Assembly: GCA_020628085.1 (NCBI GenBank)
Contig: JAHDFQ010000026.1
Coordinates: forward strand, 1 to 37,424
Source of the DNA: Saprospiraceae bacterium
GTDB taxonomy: Bacteria > Bacteroidota > Bacteroidia > Chitinophagales > Saprospiraceae
Reading direction: 5' to 3'
Length of the DNA: 37,424 bases
The translations under genes and the position numbers were made by a program. The notes below the pieces were generated by a model that saw nothing but the letters and a program-made list of their open reading frames with translations, did no database searches and had not been told where the DNA came from. Positions 1 to 8,087 of the stretch are shown piece after piece; position 1 is the first letter of the stretch; each line of letters starts with the position of its first letter.

Positions 1-850
1 ACCATTCATAGATAAATCCAGTTGTTACCGTCGCAAAATTCAACCAATTTTTGACGTATCCGTCACCCGGACCAGGGTCATCGTCGGATGTTCCGACCGC
101 ACCACCACCCAAATAGCGTACATTTAAGAACGTATCGACATGATCGCCTAGTTTTAGACCTGCTCGGAGGCTAGCATCGACAATTGCACCTACCACTTCA
201 TTATCACTACCATTCAAGTAACTCACAGGTGCATACATGCCGTCTGCTTCTAATTCTACATAAAAATTGGGATTAACGTGCGCTGTTCCCTTTATTTTTA
301 ATGCAGGAACAATACCCAAATCTCTATTGGTTCGAAACAATGTGCCATCCGATGATTCAAAAGAAATAGTGGTGTTTCGGATTTGGATCGTTCCACCCCA
401 TGCAAAATCGTACTTTTCATTGTTGGGTAAGATTTCCCTTAAATAACTCAATCTATAAAAAGGGAAATTATATAATAAATTGACGCTAGTAGAAGCAGGA
501 AATGTTAGATTGTCGACCACTAAATCTTCACTTAAAAGTACTTGTGTTTCTAATCGTAAGGGCTGATATAAAAAAATAAGTGTATTTCGTTCTTTAAGGT
601 CGAGTTCTAAAGAAAGTCGGCTGATTGGAAATAGGACGTCTTGCCCACCATCTTTTTGATAGTCGAAATAAGTGCCACTATTGCTAAACTGTACTTTATG
701 ACTTAATACACCCAAATAACCAATTTCTGCAACGGCTCTGAAGGCATAATTTTTATCAGATGAAGTTGTTGGACTAGTAATTTGAGCAAATGAAGTATAA
801 CTTATGAATACTGTTATACATAGAAGAAGATATTTTTTGGTATTCGTCAT
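1..850 (-). CDS. outer-membrane beta-barrel-like protein, 3' end missing
   Basis: An open frame starts at ATG 850 and runs off the left edge (283 codons visible, no stop). The first 22 or so residues are a Sec signal peptide: MTNTKKY, a hydrophobic stretch, then a cleavage region ending SFAQ. The mature part alternates polar and hydrophobic residues in short strands with many Y, F and W (for example AEIGYLGVLSH, FYVELEADGMYAP, DTFLNVRYLGGG), as in Bacteroidota outer-membrane barrels. Late in the visible part is a loop rich in D, G and P (SDDDPGPGDG). I recognise no family. The gene lies 121 bp downstream of the GT-C glycosyltransferase on the same strand. Barrel topology is inferred from strand pattern and signal peptide only. 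Confidence 0.7.
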   Translation of the reverse strand, partial: MTNTKKYLLLCITVFISYTSFAQITSPTTSSDKNYAFRAVAEIGYLGVLSHKVQFSNSGTYFDYQKDGGQDVLFPISRLSLELDLKERNTLIFLYQPLRLETQVLLSEDLVVDNLTFPASTSVNLLYNFPFYRLSYLREILPNNEKYDFAWGGTIQIRNTTISFESSDGTLFRTNRDLGIVPALKIKGTAHVNPNFYVELEADGMYAPVSYLNGSDNEVVGAIVDASLRAGLKLGDHVDTFLNVRYLGGGAVGTSDDDPGPGDGYVKNWLNFATVTTGFIYEW

Positions 851-971
851 TGTTGAGAATTCTTTTAGAATAAATATTTGAGTATTAATCCTAAAAGTGT
901 TGATATAAAGAATTGTTCGATAAATAGTTCATCATTTTAAGAAATGGAATGTAAGTAGTAAAGGCAATTAT

Positions 972-2375
972 TCAATTAGCTTTTAAAATTTCAACTCTAA
1001 CATTTCGAGTACTAAACGTTTTTAGAATGGTATATTTACGTCGAAGTAAATCAAATTCTTGATCGGTTAGATTATAAACATTGGAGTATAGTACAAACGG
1101 TTCATCACCCGTAAAACTGATGAAAGAGCGTTGATCTCCGTTCAAATCAATATGGTCTAAAGTTGTAATGTTTGGGAAAAAAGTAGCTGTTGTCGATATT
1201 GGAATATCATTTTCATCAAGATAATGAATGGCATTTTTACGTAAATTCCAATATGGAATGTGTGCGAGTGAAGCATCCCATCCTTGTGCAAAATCATCTG
1301 GATAAACGATTAAATTTCCCAACAGTAAACTGCTTAATAGGACAGTATATATCGTTTTTGTTAAATGGTAATATTCAATCAATATAAAAGCTAGTAAACT
1401 TAAAGCTAAATAAGAAGGTATAAAATAGCGATGCCCCATTGAATTTTTAATGAGGAGACTAGTAGTATAAATCACAATCGTGGAAAAAATAGCAATAATT
1501 AACAATAACTGTGTTTTATTCCATGGCAGTACTTTTCTTTTGATATAAAGCGTAGTCAGTATGAAAAGCAACAGGATTATTCTACCAAAATCAGAAAATA
1601 GATACCCCAGTACAATGATATTTCTAGAAAAGTTTTTAAAGAAGTCGAGACTAGATTGATATTGCCACGCATTTCCCCATTCTGCGAGTGGGTTGGTACT
1701 AATCCATCCTTTTGTGATTAATCGCCAACTGATATAAGCAATCGCTGGTAAAGCACCAATGGCATAGGTTAAAATAGTCTTTTTATCAAAAAACGCCCAC
1801 CATTTTTTTTGATCTGTCCAAATGTATTTAAAAAAATCTATTAAAAAAATACCCATACAAAGCATCATTCCTCTATAACTAACCATCCCTAAGAACATCA
1901 GTCCAATCACTTTGAAATGAAGTTTATCATTCAGAATAGCATTAAGAGATAAAAAAAAGAAGAATAATTGAATCACCTCAGGATTAACCAGAACCAATTG
2001 TGCCAGTAGCGTGGGGTCTGCAATGACTAAGACAAATGCACACAACTGCAACTTTTTATGATGGATGAAAAAATTTACAAACAGACTGATTTGCCAAAGT
2101 AAACCAAACACAAATGGAAGCATCACCCAATGTGATACGGCTAGAGATTTACCAAACAAACACCAAGAAGTCGCCATTAAGGTCGCCAAAAAAGGAGGAT
2201 GTCCTGGATCAATGGTCGGTGGAATACTCGCCCAGTTAAATAGACCATTTTCGAATAATACAGTACCCATTTTGGAAGCAAAAAGTACATTATCCCAAAG
2301 CATACCGAATTCAAGGCTACACAGTTTTATCAGTATGCTCAATATGAGTAAACAGCATATTTTTTTATAATCCAC
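972..2375 (-). CDS. GT-C fold membrane glycosyltransferase (PMT/ArnT-like)
   Basis: A 467-residue polytopic inner-membrane protein with about ten hydrophobic segments. The arrangement is that of GT-C enzymes, which take a sugar from a polyprenyl-phosphate donor: a first membrane helix (residues about 6-21), an acidic residue right after it (W27-D28-N29, the usual catalytic Asp/Glu place), and DPGHPP at 56-61, matching the D-x-x-H-P-P motif of the PMT_2/GT39-GT83 relatives. The C-terminal 110 residues look soluble and periplasmic. The start is GTG at 2375; no in-frame ATG lies between it and the upstream stop, so the start is uncertain. A second, unrelated-looking GT-C gene lies at 4643-6151, so the locus may serve glycan or glycolipid modification. 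Acceptor and donor cannot be told from sequence. Confidence 0.75.
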   Translation of the reverse strand: MDYKKICCLLILSILIKLCSLEFGMLWDNVLFASKMGTVLFENGLFNWASIPPTIDPGHPPFLATLMATSWCLFGKSLAVSHWVMLPFVFGLLWQISLFVNFFIHHKKLQLCAFVLVIADPTLLAQLVLVNPEVIQLFFFFLSLNAILNDKLHFKVIGLMFLGMVSYRGMMLCMGIFLIDFFKYIWTDQKKWWAFFDKKTILTYAIGALPAIAYISWRLITKGWISTNPLAEWGNAWQYQSSLDFFKNFSRNIIVLGYLFSDFGRIILLLFILTTLYIKRKVLPWNKTQLLLIIAIFSTIVIYTTSLLIKNSMGHRYFIPSYLALSLLAFILIEYYHLTKTIYTVLLSSLLLGNLIVYPDDFAQGWDASLAHIPYWNLRKNAIHYLDENDIPISTTATFFPNITTLDHIDLNGDQRSFISFTGDEPFVLYSNVYNLTDQEFDLLRRKYTILKTFSTRNVRVEILKAN

Positions 2376-2594
2376 ACAAGCAATTTTAGAATTATGCTTG
2401 TAAAGATATAAAAACTCAACATGGGTTTTGGATTTGTTGCACGGTTTGTTGTGTGAAGCATATTTTGAGGATGCGACATTTTAAATTATGCTGTATTTCA
2501 AAGAATTACGATACCATATTATCTAATAATTCTCTCTATAAAACACCCATAATCAAAACAAAAAATATAAAACAAACATTTTATTGTGAAATTA

Positions 2595-2626
2595 TTTGTT
2601 TGTAAAAATTATTTGTTTTAAATTTG
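2595..2626 (+). promoter_or_regulatory. Bacteroidota-type promoter for the S24 repressor gene
   Basis: TTTG at 2595-2598 and TAAATTTG at 2619-2626 are 20 bp apart, matching the Bacteroidota TTTG / TAnnTTTG promoter pattern. The start point would be near 2633, giving a leader of about 107 nt before ATG 2740. A 12-bp direct repeat AATTATTTGTTT overlaps the region. Confidence 0.5.
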
Positions 2627-2656
2627 AAACAGATTTAGGTAATGATAGTAATTTTT

Positions 2657-2676
2657 CGTTATTGCAACTGATAACG
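2657..2676. promoter_or_regulatory. candidate operator in the S24 repressor leader
   Basis: An interrupted palindrome, CGTTAT at 2657-2662 and ATAACG at 2671-2676 with 8 bp between, lies just downstream of the predicted start point. A second one, CAAGTT / AACTTG (2679-2684 and 2692-2697), follows. Two dyads ahead of a dimeric repressor gene suggest autoregulation. This is inference from position only. Confidence 0.3.
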
Positions 2677-2739
2677 TTCAAGTTGTTTTGGAACTTGGGT
2701 TAAGTTACTTGTATTTTTTCACTTTTAAAACAGTCAGGT

Positions 2740-3480
2740 ATGATTAGAGAAGATCGAATTCGACTAAATGAGCGTTTTGCAAAGGTTTTTGGACTTTTGG
2801 AGGAACGTGGTGAGATTGTCAAAAATGATCGAAGCGGAAAAGGGATGGGAGATTTTGCACGTAGAATTTTAGGTAATCGAGCCTACGGACATATTATTCG
2901 TGCTTTTTTAAACCCAGATGATAAGCGCGTCATTGATTATCACCAAGCACGTTCACTTTGTCGAGAATATGGTGTTAATGAAGAATATTTAATTGATGGT
3001 GTAGGTACACCGTTTGGATTTGATCTACCTCGACCAAAACTAAATGATAGTAACTCGGATATGCCTATGCCGCTCGGTAATATTTTGTTTACCACCACAG
3101 AGGCATTTGCAGGTACAGCCGTTGATGTTGGTTCTGCACCCGAAGACTTACAGTTTTTTGCCATTCCTGGTCTGTCTGGAAGTGGACTCGTAGCCTTTCC
3201 CATTAAAGGAAATAGTATGGAACCCGTCATTTTGGACGATGATATAGTCATTTGTAAAGAAATTAGTAGCCTTCGAGATATTCGAGACAATGAAATCTAT
3301 GCCGTTAAAAATAATGGGGCACTTTGGGTGAAATATGTCCAAAAAATATTCGATCGAAAAGGACGTATCCACCGTCTAAAATTGATTTCCGCCAACTATC
3401 TAGAACATGATCCATTCGAGGAAGATGTGAATGAATATACCCGTTTATATAAAGTGATTAGTCGAGTCAATAAGCTATGA
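2740..3480 (+). CDS. LexA/CI-like S24 repressor
   Basis: A 246-residue transcriptional regulator with an N-terminal DNA-binding part (about 1-90, HTH-like with an ARSLCREYGVNEEYL segment) and a C-terminal S24 peptidase domain. The catalytic Ser is S159 in GNSMEP (157-162) and the Lys is K198 in ALWVKYV. An Ala-Gly pair, A124-G125 (EAFAGT), lies 35 residues before the Ser, the same spacing as A84/S119 in E. coli LexA. Self-cleavage upon DNA damage or another signal is therefore plausible. The N-terminal domain is longer and less canonical than in phage CI. Its leader holds a promoter and dyads, suggesting autoregulation. The last two codons and stop (K-L-stop) lie in a 22-bp sequence repeated exactly at the end of the next gene. 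Confidence 0.85.
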   Translation: MIREDRIRLNERFAKVFGLLEERGEIVKNDRSGKGMGDFARRILGNRAYGHIIRAFLNPDDKRVIDYHQARSLCREYGVNEEYLIDGVGTPFGFDLPRPKLNDSNSDMPMPLGNILFTTTEAFAGTAVDVGSAPEDLQFFAIPGLSGSGLVAFPIKGNSMEPVILDDDIVICKEISSLRDIRDNEIYAVKNNGALWVKYVQKIFDRKGRIHRLKLISANYLEHDPFEEDVNEYTRLYKVISRVNKL

Positions 3481-3492
3481 AATGAAAATTAG
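3471..3492 (+). repeat. 22-bp direct repeat, copy 1, over the stop codon of the S24 gene
   Basis: The sequence beginning TAAGCTATGA and ending GAAAATTAG is identical over 22 bp to 4432-4453. It covers the last Lys-Leu codons and the TGA stop of the repressor gene. Flanking bases differ on both sides, so 22 bp is the full exact match. Confidence 0.95.
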
Positions 3493-3586
3493 AATTTATG
3501 AACACTACTTCCTTAACTGAATTTTGCTTTTGATTACAGTATCCTACTAAAAGATTTTTAATTAAACATCCCGAATATTAAATGGT

Positions 3587-4441
3587 ATGACAAAGAAAAA
3601 TATTGAAGTAGATGATAAAGTAATTAGTATTGAGACCAGAAATGATAATGATTATATCTGTCTGACAGATATGATAAGAGGCGATGAGGGTTCAGATCAT
3701 ATTAGAAATTGGATGCGTAATAGAAATACTGTAGAATTTATAGGTCTTTGGGAAACGCTACATAATCCAAATTTTAAAGGTGTCGAATTCGACAGGTTTA
3801 GAAAAGAAGCAGGTTTGAATAGTTTCAATTTGACCCCAAAAAAGTGGATAAATGCTACGAGTGCCATTGGGATTTATTCAAAATCAGGGAGATATGGCGG
3901 TACTTATGCACATAAAGACTTAGCATTTGAATTTGGTTCATGGATAAGTCCTATATTCAAGTTGTTACTTTTAAAGGAATTTCAAAGACTTAAAGAAAAG
4001 GAAAACGATAAATACAATCTTGAATGGAATGTCAAACGTTTATTAGCAAAGACTAATTATATTATACATACTGATGCAATCAAAGATCATATTATTCCTA
4101 CATCTAATTATTCTAAAAATGCTGAATGGTTGTTGTATGCAAAAGAAGCGGATATTTTGAACGTTGCAGTATTCAAGTGTTCTGCAAAAGATTGGAGGAC
4201 TGCAAATTCAGAACATGCGGAGAAAGGTTTAAATATTAGAGATTTTGCCAGTATAAATGAGTTAGTCGTTCTTTCAAATATGGAAAATATAAACGCTGTA
4301 TTGATTGAGCAAGGAAAAAATAAAATTGAAAGAATAAAAGAGTTGAGTCGATTAGCAGAAAAACAATTGCAAACATTAGATGCTGCTAGTATTATCAAGT
4401 CAATAAAAAAGGAAAATAAAACGAATAAAGGTAAGCTATGA
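3587..4441 (+). CDS. KilA-N domain protein
   Basis: A 284-residue protein with the KilA-N module, a DNA-binding domain best known from phages and large DNA viruses. The module covers about residues 20-135. Signature parts visible are YICLTDMIR near 23, W87-x-x-A-T, then GIYSKSGRYGGTYAHKDLAF and GSWISPIFK, ending in a charged EFQRLKEKE helix. Residues 140-284 form a helical C-terminal region (with AEWLLYAKEADILNVAVFKC) of unknown role, rich in Lys at the end. About 11 of 14 arginines use AGA/AGG, while the adjacent S24 gene uses CGN for nearly all. The gene ends in K-L-stop inside the repeat shared with the S24 gene. Similar proteins occur sporadically in Bacteroidota, probably as phage- or island-borne genes; molecular function is unknown. 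Confidence 0.85.
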   Translation: MTKKNIEVDDKVISIETRNDNDYICLTDMIRGDEGSDHIRNWMRNRNTVEFIGLWETLHNPNFKGVEFDRFRKEAGLNSFNLTPKKWINATSAIGIYSKSGRYGGTYAHKDLAFEFGSWISPIFKLLLLKEFQRLKEKENDKYNLEWNVKRLLAKTNYIIHTDAIKDHIIPTSNYSKNAEWLLYAKEADILNVAVFKCSAKDWRTANSEHAEKGLNIRDFASINELVVLSNMENINAVLIEQGKNKIERIKELSRLAEKQLQTLDAASIIKSIKKENKTNKGKL

Positions 4442-4453
4442 AATGAAAATTAG
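4432..4453 (+). repeat. 22-bp direct repeat, copy 2, over the stop codon of the KilA-N gene
   Basis: Exact copy of 3471-3492. It again encodes Lys-Leu-stop, here at the end of the KilA-N gene. Its AATGAAAA (4442-4449) can pair with TTTTCATT at 4486-4493, with GGTA/TACC pairing inside, forming an imperfect hairpin that may end transcription. Confidence 0.95.
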
Positions 4454-4566
4454 GTAGCATAAATAAAAAGATGACTGAAGTTACCTTTTCATTCAAACTA
4501 CCTGCAAAATATTTTTTAATATCCTGCTGTTTTTCCTGAAGATTATTTCTTTGGGAATGATTGACC

Positions 4567-4595
4567 CTCCCGAATGTGTTTATTCGGGAGTTTTT
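4567..4595 (+). terminator. intrinsic terminator after the KilA-N gene
   Basis: CTCCCGAAT (4567-4575) and ATTCGGGAG (4582-4590) form a perfect 9-bp stem with a 6-nt loop, followed at once by TTTTT. It separates the S24/KilA-N unit from the next gene and shows that the next gene must start at ATG 4643, not further upstream. Confidence 0.85.
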
Positions 4596-4642
4596 CCTTT
4601 TATCGTACGCCTTTCTTAATCCTATTTTCGTATCCTTGTGAT

Positions 4643-6151
4643 ATGAATAAATGGTTTGTTTTTTTAGCATCTAAAGCACGTTATTACGCTTACTTTGTCT
4701 TAGGATTAAGCGTAGTACTACGTCTGAAATGGTATGTTGAAAATCGCTCTTTATTTATAGACGAGGCAAATGTTGCCCGAAATATTGCCGAACGTTCTTT
4801 TCCCCAATTATTCCAAAATTTAGATTACGATCAATATGTTCCACCACTGTTTTCGGTGAGTTTAAAGATTTGTGCATCCATATTTGGATATTATGAATGG
4901 GCACTTCGATTAGTTCCGTTATTGAGTAGTTGTATTGCATTGTGCTTGTTGTGGAAATTGGTCAAACGATTTTGTGTAGTCTCCTATATTCGATGGTTTC
5001 CGCTGGTATTGATGGGATTTTCTGTTGTTTTTATACAGTATTCAACGGAAGTTAAACAGTATTCAAGCGATATAGCTTCGGCTTTATTATTGATTTATCT
5101 AGCTACAGATCAGCGATTTGATCTTTTTGATCCTTCACATCGACAAACACGTAATTATGTAATTTGGGCTGTTTTGGGAGCTGTTGTAGTTTGGTTTTCC
5201 ATGCCTTCCGTTTTCTTTTTAGCGGCTATCGGCTCTGCATTCTTTATAAAAGCTATTCAAAAGAATCGCTCCGAATTATTACCCATACTTATAATTGGCG
5301 GTTGTTGGTTGATGAGTTTTGGCTTATATTATCAATTAATTTTGGTCAACGATATTGGTGATCCGAATTTAAAAGGTTATCACGGGAATCACTTCTTTCC
5401 ACTATTCCCATCTTCTCTGGATATTCTGAATCAGCAGTGGCGATTGATACGACGTTTGTTTGCGACTACCTTCGGTGGAACGGCGATTGCTATCATTTTC
5501 GGGATGTTGACAACTGTGTTTGGAGCATTAAATTTATTTAGACGAAATCGTTATTTACTTTGGATATTAACGATACCAATTTTGTTGGTTTTGATTGCTT
5601 CAGGACTGGAATATTACACCCTCATTCAGCGACTAACACTGTTTTTTCTACCTAATTTGATGTTACTCTCGGTGATTGGAACGGCTTTCCTTTTCAAACG
5701 AAGTCCTATTTATGTAAAAGGAATATTGATATTTATCATGTTGATAATTACCATCAATCAGAAAAGTAAAAAATATATTACTCAGCCTTTTCAAATAGAA
5801 GAACTTCGACCATTATTATATACGATGAAAGCAACCTGGAATGCTCCTGATGTACTGTTTGTAGCAGATGGCGGCGTACCAGCTTTTCGTTTTTATAAAG
5901 ATCATTATGCCCAGAAGAATGATTTTAGTTGGTTAAATGATGTCCGTACAATCGAAGGAAAATGGGATCAAAAATCTGATGAACTGATGCTATTATTGGA
6001 AGAAAATAAAGCAGAAAAAGTAGGTTTGCTATTTTCGCATACTTCTACAGAGCAACGTAATAACATGCTTAATAAATTAACAACAAAAAGAACAATTGTA
6101 CAGCATCTAGAAAATGTCGGAACACACTATTATTTATTAGAAATTCCCTAA
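4643..6151 (+). CDS. GT-C fold membrane glycosyltransferase
   Basis: A 502-residue polytopic membrane protein of the GT39/GT83-like group. After the first helix (about 16-30) comes the acidic pair D40-E41 (FIDEANVARNI), the expected catalytic position, and D61-x-D63 with PP at 67-68 (DYDQYVPPLF) fills the usual second motif. Some ten further hydrophobic segments follow, then a soluble tail from about residue 400 (PFQIEELRPLLY onward), probably periplasmic. An open frame extends 23 codons upstream, but that part overlaps the terminator at 4567-4595, so ATG 4643 is chosen. TATCCTTG at 4631-4638 resembles a promoter box with one mismatch and would give almost no leader. It likely moves a sugar from a polyprenyl donor; the acceptor is unknown. 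Confidence 0.78.
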   Translation: MNKWFVFLASKARYYAYFVLGLSVVLRLKWYVENRSLFIDEANVARNIAERSFPQLFQNLDYDQYVPPLFSVSLKICASIFGYYEWALRLVPLLSSCIALCLLWKLVKRFCVVSYIRWFPLVLMGFSVVFIQYSTEVKQYSSDIASALLLIYLATDQRFDLFDPSHRQTRNYVIWAVLGAVVVWFSMPSVFFLAAIGSAFFIKAIQKNRSELLPILIIGGCWLMSFGLYYQLILVNDIGDPNLKGYHGNHFFPLFPSSLDILNQQWRLIRRLFATTFGGTAIAIIFGMLTTVFGALNLFRRNRYLLWILTIPILLVLIASGLEYYTLIQRLTLFFLPNLMLLSVIGTAFLFKRSPIYVKGILIFIMLIITINQKSKKYITQPFQIEELRPLLYTMKATWNAPDVLFVADGGVPAFRFYKDHYAQKNDFSWLNDVRTIEGKWDQKSDELMLLLEENKAEKVGLLFSHTSTEQRNNMLNKLTTKRTIVQHLENVGTHYYLLEIP

Positions 6152-6233
6152 ATAGATACTGACAATTAACTGACGAATGAGGTTGAACGAAAGTAAGATA
6201 AACAGGTTGAATGGAGTATAAAAACGTATAATT

Positions 6234-7019
6234 ATGAAAGTAGAACAAATAGAAACAGCAATTGAAGGGTTAAGAAATGAATTGACAACACATCCTTTAT
6301 ATTCAAAATTGGAAAGCATCGAAGATATTCAACAATTTATGGAGTATCACGTGTTTGCGGTTTGGGATTTTATGTCTTTATTAAAAGCCTTGCAAATACA
6401 ATTAACGTGTACGACGCTGCCTTGGATTCCTAGAGAAGATGCTTCTTTGGCTCGTTTTATCAACGAAATCGTTCGAGAAGAAGAAAGTGATGTGAATGAG
6501 CTGGGTGAGCCTAAAAGTCATTTTGAAATGTACTTGGAAGCGATGCAACAGGTGGGTGCAAGTACCAGTCAAATGGTACAATTTATACAACATTTACAGA
6601 ATGGTCATTCTATTGAATCGGCGTCAAAAAAGGCTGATGTTCATTCAGAAATTGGTAAATTTATTAATTACACTTTTGAGGTTATTAACAACGGAAAAGC
6701 TCACGAAATAGCAGCGGCATTTACCTTCGGTCGAGAAGATTTGATTCCTGACATGTTTTTAAAAATTATAGAAGGAGCGGAGCGGCACGACAAAACCGTA
6801 TCTTACGATAAATTATCCTATTATTTGAACCGGCATATTGAGTTGGATGGTGACGATCATGGCCCGTTAGCACTTAAAATGATTACGCAGTTGTGTGGCG
6901 ATGATGCTCAAAAATGGGAAGAGGTAATTGACGTTTCTAAAGCTGCACTACAGCACAGGATTTGGTTGTGGGACGCTACTGCAAAAGCGATTGAAGTGAA
7001 TAAAATGGAAATGGTTTAA
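6234..7019 (+). CDS. DUF3050 protein, heme-oxygenase-like fold
   Basis: A 261-residue soluble helical protein that I recognise as DUF3050. The family is thought to share the heme-oxygenase-like helical fold, whose members include di-iron oxidases. Possible metal ligands fall in helices in the right style: E37-x-H39 (MEYHVFAVWDFM), E82-E84 (REEE), H96, then H201 and D208-H209 (NRHIELDGDDHG). A conserved-looking FTFGREDLIP segment is at 163-172. The gene is 82 bp behind the GT-C gene on the same strand, and its stop overlaps the convergent nucleotidyltransferase stop by 4 bp. Substrate and metal content are unknown; a small-molecule oxidase role is only a guess from the fold. Confidence 0.75.
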   Translation: MKVEQIETAIEGLRNELTTHPLYSKLESIEDIQQFMEYHVFAVWDFMSLLKALQIQLTCTTLPWIPREDASLARFINEIVREEESDVNELGEPKSHFEMYLEAMQQVGASTSQMVQFIQHLQNGHSIESASKKADVHSEIGKFINYTFEVINNGKAHEIAAAFTFGREDLIPDMFLKIIEGAERHDKTVSYDKLSYYLNRHIELDGDDHGPLALKMITQLCGDDAQKWEEVIDVSKAALQHRIWLWDATAKAIEVNKMEMV

Positions 7020-8014
7020 GAAAAATCAATCTCCGTATTATCGCCAATATTTAAACTCTGGCTGAGTCCTTTGATTGCAGCATCATTTCCAACAATAGAA
7101 GCCGTTAAAATGACCTCTTCTATTGCCGCATAATTACCAATAATGGAGTTGCGAATGATGCTGTAATCAATATTCACATTATCGCCAATGGTTACATGTG
7201 GACCGATAATTGAATTTTTGATGGTACAATCTTTTCCGATACTAACGGGATGAATAATAATGGTGTTATCAAACAGTGGTAAATTTGCGGAAGCATACCC
7301 TTCTTTATCTAGTAATAGCGCATTGGTTTCTAACAGAATATCTTTTTTTCCACAATCAAACCAATTGCTAACAGGAATCGTCGAAAACTGAACACCATTT
7401 TCAATCATTCGCATAAGTCCATCTGTCAATTGAAATTCTCCTAGTGTACGAATATCATTTTGAATATTGTAGTCAATGGCCTCAATAAGTGCTGTTACTT
7501 CCTTGATTTTGTATAAACCCACCATTGCCATGTTAGACTTAGGAATTTTTGGCTTTTCGACTGCTTTAATGACAAATTGTCGATCGTTATCATATTCTAC
7601 TACGCCAAAATTACGAGGGTCAGATACTTGACTGACTCCCAAACAAGAATGTGTTTGTTTCAGCATCCTATTTAAGTCTAAATCAAAAATGGTGTCACCC
7701 AAAACAATGATGACTTCTTCCGCATCTTGAATGGCATCTTTAGCTGACCAAATAGCGTGACCCAATCCCATTCGTTCTTCTTGAACAACAAATGTTTTGT
7801 CTAAATCAGGATAAGCTTCTTCTACAAACAGGCGAATTTTTTCACCCAAATAGCCAATAATAAATACAAATTCATGAACACCCGCATGACTCAACTGGTC
7901 TATTATAAAAGAAATAATAGGTTTTCCTGCCACTGGAATCAGTGGCTTAGGTTGGGTATATGTGAGCGGTCTAAGATTGGTACCTGCTCCAGCTACGGGA
8001 ATAATGGCTTTCAT
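7016..8014 (-). CDS. sugar-1-phosphate nucleotidylyltransferase with left-handed beta-helix tail
   Basis: A 332-residue enzyme of the RmlA/long-form nucleotidylyltransferase family, which joins a sugar 1-phosphate to a nucleoside triphosphate, releasing pyrophosphate. The N-terminal Rossmann-like domain has the G9-A-G-T-N-L-R-P loop, the QPKPLIPV segment with K23, the GLGHA segment near 83, the LGDTIFD metal-binding stretch at 105-111 and a VEKP motif. From about 245 to 325 it changes to short hexapeptide repeats (IGKDCTIKNSIIGPHVTIGD), a left-handed beta-helix. Position 13 is Asn where RmlA has Arg. Product is probably a dTDP- or UDP-sugar, fitting the nearby glycosyltransferases. A TATATTTG box lies 32-39 bp upstream. 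Confidence 0.82.
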   Translation of the reverse strand: MKAIIPVAGAGTNLRPLTYTQPKPLIPVAGKPIISFIIDQLSHAGVHEFVFIIGYLGEKIRLFVEEAYPDLDKTFVVQEERMGLGHAIWSAKDAIQDAEEVIIVLGDTIFDLDLNRMLKQTHSCLGVSQVSDPRNFGVVEYDNDRQFVIKAVEKPKIPKSNMAMVGLYKIKEVTALIEAIDYNIQNDIRTLGEFQLTDGLMRMIENGVQFSTIPVSNWFDCGKKDILLETNALLLDKEGYASANLPLFDNTIIIHPVSIGKDCTIKNSIIGPHVTIGDNVNIDYSIIRNSIIGNYAAIEEVILTASIVGNDAAIKGLSQSLNIGDNTEIDFS

Positions 8015-8045
8015 AAACGACGGCTAAAAGTGGGATAAATTCATT

Positions 8046-8053
8046 CAAATATA
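8046..8053 (-). promoter_or_regulatory. promoter -7 box for the nucleotidylyltransferase
   Basis: Reverse strand reads TATATTTG, an exact TAnnTTTG match. The start point would be about 25 nt before ATG 8014. No clear TTG-type -33 box is seen. Confidence 0.4.
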
Positions 8054-8087
8054 CATTAAAAGTTTGAATTTATTAGGAGTAGATGAT

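Larger units (their letters stand above)
3471..4453 (+). mobile_element. putative KilA-N cassette bounded by 22-bp direct repeats
   Basis: One complete gene (KilA-N protein) with its short leader lies between two exact 22-bp repeats spaced 961 bp apart. Recombination between them would remove the gene cleanly and leave the S24 gene intact. Copy 2 is followed by a partner arm (TACC then TTTTCATT, 4482-4493) able to pair with its own AATGAAAA; copy 1 has none. I infer that copy 2 keeps the old 3' flank of the S24 gene and that 3471-4431 or 3493-4453 is the inserted unit. The inserted gene prefers AGA/AGG arginine codons, unlike its neighbours. No integrase or transposase is present. Confidence 0.45.

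Noticed and set aside
2376-2480. Hydrophobic reading in another frame just before the first GT-C gene, hinting at a frameshifted N-terminus
   Set aside because: The GT-C frame already has its own first membrane helix in the right place before D28, so no extra segment is needed.
4574-4642. 23-codon upstream extension of the second GT-C gene
   Set aside because: It overlaps a perfect terminator hairpin, and ATG 4643 gives a normal N-terminus.
7940-8014. Asn instead of Arg in the nucleotidylyltransferase G-x-G-T-R-L-R-P loop
   Set aside because: As I recall, Bacteroidota members of this family vary at this site (Lys is common), and all other motifs are intact, so inactivation is not suggested.
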